DNA from: UBA10518 sp022837185
GTDB taxonomy: Bacteria > Desulfobacterota > Desulfobulbia > Desulfobulbales > Desulfobulbaceae
NCBI GenBank assembly: GCA_034007705.1
Contig: JAVEQK010000011.1
Location: 1 to 64,000, forward strand
DNA length: 64,000 bases
Direction of reading: 5' to 3'
Under the pieces are notes generated by a model. The model was given only the letters and a program-made list of their open reading frames with translations, was not told where the DNA came from and did not search any database. Position numbers and translations under genes: made by a program. The stretch's first letter is position 1; each line of letters starts with the position of its first letter. This document shows, piece after piece, positions 26,059-34,900 of the stretch.

Positions 26059-27215
26059 AACGGCGGGCCGGCAGGATCGGTTATGACGCGGACGACATTG
26101 ACCTGCTGGCCTTCCTCGATGTCACGGTGCCCTTCGACCACGACCATGTCGCCGGTCTGCAGCCCATCGGTGATCTGGACCCGCCATTGTTCGAGAATCC
26201 CCATTTCCACCGGCTGCTTATGAACCGTCTGATCCCTGACGACAAAGACAAACTGTTCGTCGTTGCGGGTGATAACGCTGTAAATGGGGACGGTGATTGC
26301 GTCCCTGACCGTTTTTTTCAGCACATGGGCCCGGAAAAACATGCCCGGCAGGATGCTCCCGTCGGGGTTTTCTATTTCAAGCTCCAGGCGGTAAAGGCGG
26401 GCGGTGGTTTCCGGAGCGGGGGAAAAGAAGTATTTTTTTCCGGTTGCCTCAAGGTCGGCAAGGGCCTGGATGGTCATCCCCACCTCGGAAAGCTTTCGCA
26501 CCGCGTCGACATCGGACTCGGGGATGCCGACAACTGCCTTGAGCCGGTCGATCTGCAATATTTCGGCTACGGGATCGGCGATGCTCAGCAGCAAACCGAT
26601 CTTGGCGTCCAGTCTCCTGATGACCCCGCTGATCGGGGCGGTTATCGTACAGCGGGAAAGCTGGAGCTCCGCATTATCCATGGCCGCTCTGGCCGTGAGC
26701 ATTTCGGATTCGCTGAGCTCGAGGTCGGCCTGGGAAACCGTTTTTTTGCTCAACATGGTCTTTTTTCGTTCATAATCGGCTTTGGCGCGCTTGTAGGCGG
26801 CTTTGGCGGAATCAAGGGCGATGATATAGTCATCCGCTTCGATTCTGGCCAGCACGTCGCCCTGCTGCACGACGCTGCCTTCCTGTACCAGAACTTCGGA
26901 AATACTACCGTGCACCTTGGCCAGCAGCTCAAGCCTGATCCAGGGTTCCATGACCCCGGGCAGATTGACGGCATCCTCGATGATCGACGGCTGTACTTCG
27001 AGGAGCACGACATTGACCGCCTTCTCGTCCTGGGCCCGGCCGGCGGCTTTTTCGTGTTCCAGCCGCGCCTTTTGCCGGTCGATCACTCCGGCAAGGAGTA
27101 TGGCGAGGAGGATAAGGAGAAGCAACGCCAGTCGGGGGAGGTTGCGGAAGGCAAAGCGGAGGATGGCGAGGCGCAGGGGCGACGGCGGGTCGTTGTGTCG
27201 GCGCTGTTCATTCAT
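26055..27215 (-). CDS. RND efflux periplasmic adaptor (membrane fusion protein)
   Basis: A 386-residue HlyD/AcrA-type adaptor. After a short cytoplasmic head, one transmembrane helix (LPRLALLLLILLAILLAGVI) anchors it. The biotinyl-lipoyl half-motifs are HGSISEVLVQEGSVVQQGDVL and ITAPISGVIRRLDAKIG, flanking a coiled coil (KAAYKRAKADYERKK). A beta-barrel and a membrane-proximal domain follow. I choose the ATG at 27215, with GGGGAG nine bases upstream and an 8-base overlap with the TetR gene. The neighbouring permease and regulator define a tetR-mfp-rnd operon. Confidence 0.93.
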   Translation of the reverse strand: MNEQRRHNDPPSPLRLAILRFAFRNLPRLALLLLILLAILLAGVIDRQKARLEHEKAAGRAQDEKAVNVVLLEVQPSIIEDAVNLPGVMEPWIRLELLAKVHGSISEVLVQEGSVVQQGDVLARIEADDYIIALDSAKAAYKRAKADYERKKTMLSKKTVSQADLELSESEMLTARAAMDNAELQLSRCTITAPISGVIRRLDAKIGLLLSIADPVAEILQIDRLKAVVGIPESDVDAVRKLSEVGMTIQALADLEATGKKYFFSPAPETTARLYRLELEIENPDGSILPGMFFRAHVLKKTVRDAITVPIYSVITRNDEQFVFVVRDQTVHKQPVEMGILEQWRVQITDGLQTGDMVVVEGHRDIEEGQQVNVVRVITDPAGPPL

Positions 27216-27840
27216 GGCAGCCATCTCCCCGGTTTTCTGCAGGCACCAGCCCTTCCATGGCCTGTTGGAACAGAGCTTCCATGGCCATGCGCACATCTTC
27301 TTCAGTCAGCAGGCGGCCCATATACCAGGCACCAACCGTCATGATGTACAGGGCGTAAAAATGGCCGACCACCAGGGTCAGCTCAAGGTCGGTGCGGAGT
27401 TCGCCGCGCTGTTGGGCCCGGCGAAACAAGGGGACCAGGATGTCGATGTATTTGCTGTCGAGGGGGCCTGACCGGTCCACGGTCAGTTCCTTGGGGAAAA
27501 CGGTTTCCCGCATCAGTATTCTGCCGAACTCCCTGTTCCGGCTGACAAAGCGGAATTCCCCCATGAACAGGGTCAACAGGCTTTCGATGAGCGGTGAGTC
27601 CTGACAGGACTTTCCCGCCAGTTCCCCGTAGACATAGGAGAGCTGCTCCTCGCAGAAGCCGAGGAAAATCTCGCTTTTCGATTTGAAATAGGTGTAAACC
27701 GTGCCCTTGCCGATGCCGGCCGCCCGGGCCAGTTGATCGATACTCGTGTTTTCGTATCCCTGCCTGCCGAAAAGATGAAGGGCGGCGTCAATGATCGCCG
27801 CCCTGGTCTGTATTTTTCGTGCTTCCCTTTTCCCGGTCAT
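27208..27840 (-). CDS. TetR/AcrR family transcriptional regulator
   Basis: A 210-residue repressor with the N-terminal HTH typical of the family: IQTRAAIIDAALHLFGRQGYENTSIDQLARAAGIGKGTVYTYFKSK (~10-55, in several blocks). The C-terminal ligand domain is all-helical. It is the first gene of the RND efflux operon and overlaps the adaptor by 8 bases. Two palindromic sites in its upstream region (27871-27884 and 27923-27936) are strong candidates for autoregulation. The likely inducer is a substrate of the pump, unknown here. Confidence 0.93.
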   Translation of the reverse strand: MTGKREARKIQTRAAIIDAALHLFGRQGYENTSIDQLARAAGIGKGTVYTYFKSKSEIFLGFCEEQLSYVYGELAGKSCQDSPLIESLLTLFMGEFRFVSRNREFGRILMRETVFPKELTVDRSGPLDSKYIDILVPLFRRAQQRGELRTDLELTLVVGHFYALYIMTVGAWYMGRLLTEEDVRMAMEALFQQAMEGLVPAENRGDGCHE

Positions 27841-27870
27841 ATTGTCTCTTTGTTTACGTCCAGTTTAATC

Positions 27871-27936
27871 TCGACCGCAGTCGGTTTTCTTACCAGGCAG
27901 AGCCCGGACCGTCAAGATAAAATCGACCGTGGTCGA
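27871..27936 (-). promoter_or_regulatory. paired TetR operator-like palindromes
   Basis: TCGACCGTGGTCGA (27923-27936) is a perfect 6+2+6 palindrome. TCGACCGCAGTCGG (27871-27884) matches it at 11 of 14 positions. They are 52 bases apart, and the nearer one starts 31 bases upstream of the TetR start codon. This is where an autoregulatory TetR protein would be expected to bind. Confidence 0.65.
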
Positions 27937-28073
27937 GTTACAGGTATTACAGAGAGAGGTCAGTTGGTACCATACCGGGCTGCGCCCGGAGTTGCAGTTG
28001 GCAGTCGGCAGTCTGGAGTTTGAAGCCTGGTGGCTTAGAGGTTGAAAAGTCTGGTGGTTGCGCCGGGAAAGGG

Positions 28074-28153
28074 CGTAGGTTGGCGGTGAGTTTCACGAAC
28101 CCCAACAATTCCAACCGCTTGCGTTGGGCTTCGCGAGCTCAGCCCAACCTACG
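28074..28153. repeat. nested inverted-repeat element family R, copy 2
   Basis: An 80-base copy beginning CGTAGGTTGG and ending CCAACCTACG, with inner GAACCCCAAC and GTTGGGCTTC blocks. It lies within the 196-base direct repeat. Confidence 0.7.
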
Positions 28154-28269
28154 GAAATGTGTCCGGCTATCGCCGGGAGTCGGCAGTTGGCAGTTGGCAG
28201 TCGGCAGCTTGGAGGTTGAAGCCTAGCGGCTTGGAGGTTGAAAAGTCTGGTGGTTGCGCCGGGAAAGGG

Positions 28270-28349
28270 CGTAGGTTGGCGGTGAGTTTCACGAACCCCA
28301 ACAATTCCCACCGTTTACGTTGGGCTTCCCGAGCTCAGCCCAACCTACG
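28270..28349. repeat. nested inverted-repeat element family R, copy 3
   Basis: Nearly identical to the copy at 28074-28153, at exactly 196 bases distance, with a few substitutions. Ends CGTAGGTTGG and CCAACCTACG are intact. Confidence 0.7.
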
Positions 28350-28541
28350 GAAATGTGTCCGGTTATCGCCGGGAGTGGCAGTCGGCAGTCTGGAGTTTGA
28401 AGCCTGGCGGCTTGCCGATGCTGATGAAAAGGCTGGAAGAGTTTCGATTTCGATCCCGATAGGGCTTTCGATGAGCTATTTCCTGCGCCGGGTTGATGGA
28501 ATTCGTCCCCCTGGGATCGGGATCGAATTCTGATCGCACCT

Positions 28542-28619
28542 CGTAGGTTGGAGTGATCCCTGTGAACCCCAACAATTTCAGATGGTTATGTCGGAGTTCG
28601 CCAACTCGGCCAAACCTTG
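28542..28619. repeat. family R element, degenerate copy
   Basis: The left end CGTAGGTTGGAGTGA and inner GAACCCCAACAATT remain; the right end has decayed to CCAAACCTTGC. Confidence 0.5.
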
Positions 28620-28684
28620 CTGCGGTTTTCCGCATGGGCGGAAGGGTTGGGAAGATCCCTTCAACCCGCAGACCCGCAAAACAC

Positions 28685-28912
28685 CTATTTGTCGTCTTTT
28701 TTAATGGGGCAGGGCTCGCCGGCTTCGGCAAAGGCGGTGCATGCCAGGTCGACTTCGACGGATTTCAACTCCGGTTTGACCCGGTCCGACTCGGCCACGG
28801 ATTCTTTCTCCTGCCCTTCTCCGATGGGGCAGGGCTCACTGGCCTCGGCAAAGGCGGTGCAGGCCAGGTCGTCTGCAATGTTTTCCTTGAAGGATTTTTT
28901 TCCGTCTTCCAT
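28685..28912 (-). CDS. small cysteine-containing duplicated-motif protein
   Basis: About 75 residues encoded as two near-identical ~16-residue units: DDLACTAFAEASEPCPIG and VDLACTAFAEAGEPCPIK, joined by a charged linker. Each unit has two cysteines with the spacing C-x9-C followed by Pro-Ile. The N terminus is basic (DGKKSFKEN), with no signal peptide or membrane segment. A strong AGGAGG site lies five bases upstream of the ATG at 28912; another ATG at 28915 is directly in front. The conserved protein repeat despite DNA differences, plus the excellent ribosome-binding site, argues for a real gene. I do not recognise the family. Metal or cluster binding by the four cysteines is a guess. Confidence 0.65.
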   Translation of the reverse strand: MEDGKKSFKENIADDLACTAFAEASEPCPIGEGQEKESVAESDRVKPELKSVEVDLACTAFAEAGEPCPIKKDDK

Positions 28913-29078
28913 CATGACCTCCTGTTGCGCTGACCATTGAGTACCACCTTGTAGGATATACTATAATGCATCTCGTGCAAAAGCCAACAAAACCGCGATG
29001 ATTTTGCCTGCACGCCGCCCGTCGCCGTACTGTGGCCGGAAACCCGAACCAGTAGGACCTTCCGCGCCGGGGCAGAGG

Positions 29079-29153
29079 GAGGTTGGGATGAGCCCCGCGA
29101 ACCCCAACAATTCAGTACGGTTACGTTGGGCTTCGCTGGCTCGCCCCAACACG
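29079..29153. repeat. family R element, partial copy
   Basis: GGTTGGGATGAG, GAACCCCAACAATTC and CGTTGGGCTTCGC blocks match family R, but the terminal CGTAGG and CCTACG are lost. It lies in the 28916-29202 spacer, where I see no gene. Confidence 0.5.
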
Positions 29154-29202
29154 GAAACAGAGCATACTGCAAGATCGGTCTTACAAGGCAGAAGAAGTCA
29201 AC

Positions 29203-30279
29203 TTAGTCAATAGCGTCCCTCGTAGGCAGAACAAATGAGAAGGACGTGCCTGTGTGGGGTGAGCTGCTGACCCAGATGCGGCCCCCGTGGGCTTCAATGA
29301 TGGTCCGGGCAATGGCCAGTCCGAGACCCGAACCGGAGGAATCCCTGCTTCCCCTGAAAAATGCGTCGAATATATGGGGCAGATGTTTCTCCGGAATGCC
29401 GATGCCGGTGTCGGCCACATGGACGACAACATTTTTTTTCCGGCGGCACAGTTCGACCCTGACCTTGCCGTCGGCATCGGTGTATTTGAGGGCATTGCCC
29501 AGCAGGTTGTTCATGACCCTGTCCAGCATCATCGGGTCGGCATGGATCATGACCGGTCCGTTCTCGGGAGGAATATAGGAGATTTCAATGTTTTTGTTAT
29601 CGGCCTCGACCCGCACCGAATCAATGACCCGCCTGATTTTCTCTTTCAGGTCGAAGTATTCAAAGGCGGGTTTATATTCCTTGGATTCATATTTCGAAAA
29701 ATCGAGAAAATCCATGACCAGCCGTTCCACCCGCTGCAGATTGTCCTGCATGATCGACAGATATTCCCCCTGCCTGGGCGACAATTCTCCGGCCTTGCCG
29801 GCAAGCAGCCTGGAAATGAGGCCGCCCGAGGTCAACACGGGATTTTTCATGTCATGGGCGAACATTTGAAGGATGTTTTTCCGTTCCCTTTCCAGTTTCT
29901 TGATCGCGGTGACATCGCGGAAGAGTTCAACGCCGCCGAGAAAAGTACCGGCATCATCGATGAGGGGAAAGCTTGTCACCGAAAGAATTGCCCTGCCGCC
30001 GTTTTTTCGAATTATGGAAGACTCCGTTTCAACGGTATTTTCGTGATGGCGGAGTGAAAGGTGCAGCAGGGGGCACCCTGCGTTGTCGGCAGTGCCGTGG
30101 AGAATCTGGTAATGGGATTTTCCCATGACTTCGTCGCTGGAATAACCGGTAATCCGTTCGGCGGCGGCATTGAAATCAACAATGAGTCCTTCCCGGTCCA
30201 CTATCGAGAATCCGACGGGAAGGTTGTTTTTGATGATGGTGTACACTTTGACCTGGTCCAGGCCCAGGGACGAATTCAT
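29203..30279 (-). CDS. PAS domain sensor histidine kinase
   Basis: A 358-residue soluble kinase without membrane segments. Residues ~15-130 are a PAS domain with associated PAC (GFSIVDREGLIVDFNAAAER). The phosphoacceptor is His142 in the H-box FAHDMKNP. The HATPase domain shows the N-box NLLGNALKY, G1 DTGIGIPE and G2 GSGLGLAIA. Cys and His residues in the PAS (NAGCPLLHLSLRHH) might sense redox or metal, but this is speculative. I start at 30279, where AAGGAAG precedes the ATG; a longer form at 30315 is possible. No response regulator is adjacent, so the partner is unknown. Confidence 0.9.
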   Translation of the reverse strand: MNSSLGLDQVKVYTIIKNNLPVGFSIVDREGLIVDFNAAAERITGYSSDEVMGKSHYQILHGTADNAGCPLLHLSLRHHENTVETESSIIRKNGGRAILSVTSFPLIDDAGTFLGGVELFRDVTAIKKLERERKNILQMFAHDMKNPVLTSGGLISRLLAGKAGELSPRQGEYLSIMQDNLQRVERLVMDFLDFSKYESKEYKPAFEYFDLKEKIRRVIDSVRVEADNKNIEISYIPPENGPVMIHADPMMLDRVMNNLLGNALKYTDADGKVRVELCRRKKNVVVHVADTGIGIPEKHLPHIFDAFFRGSRDSSGSGLGLAIARTIIEAHGGRIWVSSSPHTGTSFSFVLPTRDAID

Positions 30280-30463
30280 TGCACTTCCTTCCGGCAATTT
30301 TTCATGGAAGTCCACCAGATCCCGTTGCCGAGCGATCCGGGCAAGCGGCGGACCTGACTGTTTTTGGCTCTTTCTCTCTCGGATTATACGAATGATTCCA
30401 GGGGAAAGTCAAACAGGACGGCCCGATCCGGGCCGCGGGGAGGAGGACGAAGACCATTGACCT

Positions 30464-31876
30464 TCAAGGCCCGGCCGGAAGTTCCGCTCCCCGGCGCAGG
30501 GTGACGAGGCTGATTTCGCCTTGACAGTTGAAGCGGAGAGGAACGCCCGAAGAGCCGACGCCGCGGCTCGTATAGCCGGTCATGCCCCGGTATTTCCATC
30601 TGCCCGAAGCGGTAAAACGGGGGGCACGGCTGTTGGTAAAGATCGGACCGCGGCCGGGCAGGCAGATCTGGCCGCCATGGGTATGGCCGCAGAGATAGAG
30701 CTGAACGGCGTAGTCGGCTGCCTCCCTGTAGGCTTCCGGGGAATGGGCCAGCAGGATCTTGAAGTCCGCGGCCGGAACGTCGCGGAGCGCCTGCCTCACA
30801 TCGTGCACCTTGTAGTAATGCGGATCGTCGACCCCGACGATCCAGATTTTCGCGTTGTTGCGGCGGATGTCCCAGGCTTCGTTGATGAGCATGATGAGGC
30901 CCGTTTCCTCAAAATCCGGCGACATCTCTATGCAGTCATGATTGCCCAGGACCCCGAGTATGCCGTGCACGGACCGGATATGGGGAGTCAGGCATCTTAG
31001 GCGGCGCAGGCACGGGGCCATCGGGCCGTAGGTTTCCATGCGGATGTCGCCGCCGAAAAGGCAGAGGTCTACCTCGAGGTTGCGGATATGGTCGACGATC
31101 CGCTGAGTCAATCCTTCCTGGCCGTCCAGATGGAGATCGGTGAGCAGCAGAAGGCGAAATCCGTCAAATTCCTCCGGCAGATCGGGGAAGCGGAAGGTCT
31201 GCTCAACCACCTCTATTTCCAGGGCGTTTCGCATGCCTGCTTTCCGCAGCCCCGTCAGTCTGAATATCCAGGCGTACAGCACCCGGTAGGAAAGGAAACT
31301 GGTCAGGTTGAACAGCACCTGCCAGCGGGCGAGGGGAACATGGCATGAGCGCCAGGCCCGAAAGCGGACGGTGGAGCGGATCAAGCGCGGATAGTTTTTC
31401 GGGGAGGGGCGATAGGTGATGAAACTCCATATGGCCGCGCCCAGCAGAGCGAAAGGTATGAAACAGCCGAGAACGGCAAGGAGCTGCCACAGGGCCAGAT
31501 CGAGGTGGAAAAAAAAGAAGCAGGCGGGAAAAAGGGCCTCGAATATCTGGTCCAGAACAACGACGTTGGCGCCGCTCCCCAGGCTGAAGCGCCGCTTGAT
31601 GAAACTTGAGAGGAGGTCGCCGGTCATGGCCAGGACCGCTGCGGCTGCCGTGGCCCACCAGGGCATGTTGAACAGGTGGAAAACCGCCGTTCCACCAATG
31701 ATGCTGGTCAGCACCCCCCGGACGGTTTTGTGCGGTCCGAAAACGGGCCGGCCGTCCAGCCACAGCCTGCCGCCGTCAAGGGGCCGGCTGAAGCGGTCCT
31801 TGCAGATCAGGCTGGCAAGGGGAGGGAGGAGATTGACCCAGATGATGAACGCTGTAAGGAGTAGAACGGTCTGCAC
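30464..31876 (-). CDS. CDP-archaeol synthase-like/metallophosphoesterase fusion
   Basis: A 470-residue two-domain protein. Residues 1-165 match the CarS/DUF46 membrane family, with several hydrophobic helices and the signature DGGRLWLDGRPVFGPHKTVRG (in part). Residues ~225-450 form a calcineurin-like metallophosphoesterase with LLLTDLHLD, LFGGDIRME, LGNHD and GHTHGGQI, similar to the YkuE/UDP-diacylglucosamine hydrolase-type group. CarS-type enzymes transfer CMP to a lipid; pairing with a phosphodiesterase domain suggests a lipid-nucleotide or envelope-lipid reaction. The fusion is unusual. It is 59 bases downstream of dnaE on the same strand; the substrate is unknown. Confidence 0.8.
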   Translation of the reverse strand: MQTVLLLTAFIIWVNLLPPLASLICKDRFSRPLDGGRLWLDGRPVFGPHKTVRGVLTSIIGGTAVFHLFNMPWWATAAAAVLAMTGDLLSSFIKRRFSLGSGANVVVLDQIFEALFPACFFFFHLDLALWQLLAVLGCFIPFALLGAAIWSFITYRPSPKNYPRLIRSTVRFRAWRSCHVPLARWQVLFNLTSFLSYRVLYAWIFRLTGLRKAGMRNALEIEVVEQTFRFPDLPEEFDGFRLLLLTDLHLDGQEGLTQRIVDHIRNLEVDLCLFGGDIRMETYGPMAPCLRRLRCLTPHIRSVHGILGVLGNHDCIEMSPDFEETGLIMLINEAWDIRRNNAKIWIVGVDDPHYYKVHDVRQALRDVPAADFKILLAHSPEAYREAADYAVQLYLCGHTHGGQICLPGRGPIFTNSRAPRFTASGRWKYRGMTGYTSRGVGSSGVPLRFNCQGEISLVTLRRGAELPAGP

Positions 31877-31935
31877 ACCTTCTCACTTTCCAGGAAACCG
31901 TTGCCTGTCATGGAACAAGGTCCCCGGGCAGGTCC

Positions 31936-34900
31936 TCAGTGGAGTGTTTCCCTGTTGTACTCACCGAAGCCTTTCTTCCGGTTATTGGTGATCTCCGGTT
32001 CCTTGGTGCGAATGATCAGCGCCGGGTAGCCAAGGGTATTTTCGACCTGGCGGAAAAATTCAGCGGAAGGCCTGATTTTCAGGTCTTTCAGTATTTCGAC
32101 GTCGACCTCGCCCCGGCCGTCAAATTGCAGGGTCAGGCGCACCGGACAGGCGCCGTGGTGGTGGTACAGCATTTCCTTGAGCTGCTCCAGGTGGTGCCTG
32201 GACGTCTGCCGGGCCCGCACGTGGATAATCACTTCCCGGGTATACTTTTCCAGGGCGGCGGGCAGCAGCTCAAGGGATTCGGCAATGATCTTGGCCCCGC
32301 GCTCGCCGTGCTGCACCCGGCCGAGGACGACGACCGGCTCCTCGGTGTCGAGCAGGTGGGAGCACTGGGCAAAGACGCCGGGGAAGATGATGATTTCGAC
32401 GCTCGAGGTCATGTCTTCGAGCACGGCAAAGGCCATCCGTTCGCCTTTTTTTGACTTGAGCTCACGATAATTCTGGACAAGGCCCCCCAGCCGGACAGCC
32501 TGTCCCTCAATGCATTGGTCGAGCCGTTCAATGTCCGTGTCGGCCACGATCCGCAGTTCCTTGATGATCCCTTCCAGGGGGTGGCCGGTCAGGAAGAAGC
32601 CGAGGGTTTCCTTTTCCAGGGAGAGTTTTTTCAATTTCGGCCATTCCGGGATATCGGGAAGCTGTACATCGCCTGGAGAAAAACCCTCCTCACCGGCGCC
32701 GAGGGCAAACAGGCTCATCTGGCCGCTCAGCCGGTCCCGCTGGGCCGCCTTTGCTTTCTCCAGCGCCTCGTCCAGGGCCATCATCAGCTGGGACCTGCGG
32801 CAGTTCATGGAATCGAAGGCGCCGGCCTTGATCAGGCTCTCAATGACCTTGCGGTTGACGCGGCTGGAGTCGATGCGGCCGCAGAAGTCGCTCAGGGACG
32901 TATACTGGCCGTTGCTTTCCCGCTCCTCGATGATGGATGCCAGGGCCGAGGTGCCGACGTTTTTCACGGCGGCCAGGCCGAAGCGGATGCGGTCGTTGAC
33001 GACCGTGAAATCCTGAAACGACTCGTTGATGTCCGGGGGCAGCACGGCGATGTTGTGCTGCCTGCATTCATTGATGTATTTGACGACCTTGTCGGTATTG
33101 TCTTTGTCGCAGGAAAGCAGGGCCGCCATGTACTGGGCGGGGTAGTGCGCCTTCAGGTAGGCCGTCTGGTAGGAGACCAGGGCGTAGGCGGCGCTGTGGG
33201 ACTTGTTGAAACCGTAGCCCGCGAATTTGGCCATCAGGTCGAAGATATAGGTTGCCTTCTTCTCGGGGATGCCGTTGCGCAGGGCCCCGGCCATGAATTT
33301 TTCCCGCTCTTTTTCCATGACCTCGGGAATCTTCTTGCCCATGGCCCTGCGCAGGATGTCGGCGTCCCCCAGGCTGTAGCCGGCCAGGACATTGGCTATT
33401 TTCATGACCTGCTCCTGGTAGACGATGACCCCGTACGTTTCCTCCAGGATCTCCTTGAGCTGCGGCAGCGGGTACTCGGGCGGCCGGCGTCCGTGCTTGG
33501 TTTCGACAAAGGTGTCCACCATGCCGCTGTCCAGCGGGCCGGGGCGATAGAGGGCCACCAGCGCGATGAGGTCGGTGAACAGCTCGGGCTGCATTTTTTT
33601 GAGCAGGTTGCGCATGCCGTCGCTTTCGAGCTGGAAGACGCCGAGGCTGTCGGCCCGGCACAGCAGGTGGTAGGTCTTGGGGTCATCCATGGGAATGGAA
33701 TCCAGCTGGATGTCCGTCCCGATGTCCTGGCGGATGAGCTTCAGGGCGCGGTCGATGACGGTCAGTGTTTTGAGGCCGAGAAAATCGAATTTGATCAATC
33801 CGGTTTTTTCGGTGTACTTCATGTCGTACTGGGTCAGCACCTCCCTGTTCTGACCGATGCAGAGGGGCAGGTAGTCGATCATGGGCGTCGGGGAGATGAC
33901 CACTCCGGCCGCGTGGATTGTCTTGTGGCGGCTCAGGCCTTCCAGGGTTCTGGCGATCTGCAGCAGCTGCCTGATGTCATCCTCCTTCATCGCCTCCCGC
34001 AGGCGCGGCTCCTTGTCAATGGCCATGTCGAGGGTGATTTTCAACTCCTCCGGGACGAGCTTGGCAATGCGGTCGACCTTGGGCAGCGGTATCTCGAGCA
34101 CCCGTCCGACGTCGCGGATGGCAGCCCTGGCCTTCATCGAACCGTAGGCAACGATCTGGGCCACATGCTCATCACCGCCGTACTTGGACCGCACATAGCT
34201 GATGACTTCATCCCGGCGGTCCTTGCAGAAATCGACGTCAAAGTCGGGCATGGACATGCGCTCGACATTGAGAAACCGTTCAAACAGCAGCCCGTAGGGG
34301 ATGGGATCGATATCGGTGATCTGCATGCAGTAGGCGGCCAGGCTGCCGGCCCCCGAACCCCGCCCGGGACCGACCGGTATCTGCTGCTCCTTTGCCCAGT
34401 TGATGAAATCGGCGACAATCAGGAAGTAGCCGGCGAAACCCATTTTCTGGATAACGTCGATTTCCAGGGTCAGGCGGTCGCGGTAGATTTTCAGGTCGTC
34501 CGGGTTGAGGACGCCGAGCTGCTGCTTATGCGCCATTCTGCGGGCCAGCCCCTCCTCACAGGTCTTGGCGAACAGAGATTCCAGGGTCTCCCCGGCGGGA
34601 ACGGGAAAATTGGGAAAGTAGTGTCTGCCGAATTCCAGCTCCAGGTTGCAGCGCTCGGCAACCTCGAGGGTGTTGGCCAGGGCCTCGGGGCAGTAGCTGA
34701 ACTGCCGGGCCATATCCGCCGGCGATTTGAAATAGAGTTCATCGGTTGAAAAGCGGAACCGCCTGGTGTCGGAGATGGTTTTGCCGGTCTGGATGCAGAG
34801 GAGCACCTCGTGGGCAAACGATTCGTCCCGGTTCAGGTAATGGCAGTCGTTGGTGCCGACGACCTTGATGCCCAGTTCCTTGCCCAATTCGAGCAGGCCC

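Larger units (their letters stand above)
28005..28420. repeat. tandem-like direct repeats carrying families E and R
   Basis: A ~165-base unit starting TCGGCAG, with GAAGCCT..GGCTTG..GGTTGAAAAGTCTGG and a full R element, is present at 28005 and 28201 (offset 196). A third, truncated unit begins at 28382. The two full units differ at only a few positions, so the duplication is recent. 27841-28684 holds only operators and these repeats; I see no gene. Confidence 0.75.

Noticed and set aside
27841..29202. CRISPR-like array because of repeated units
   Set aside because: Units are ~165-196 bases, only two or three copies, and no unique ~30-base spacers exist.
32515..34749. Long plus-strand open frame of 744 codons
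   Set aside because: Antisense shadow of dnaE, with low-complexity composition typical of GC-rich complementary frames.
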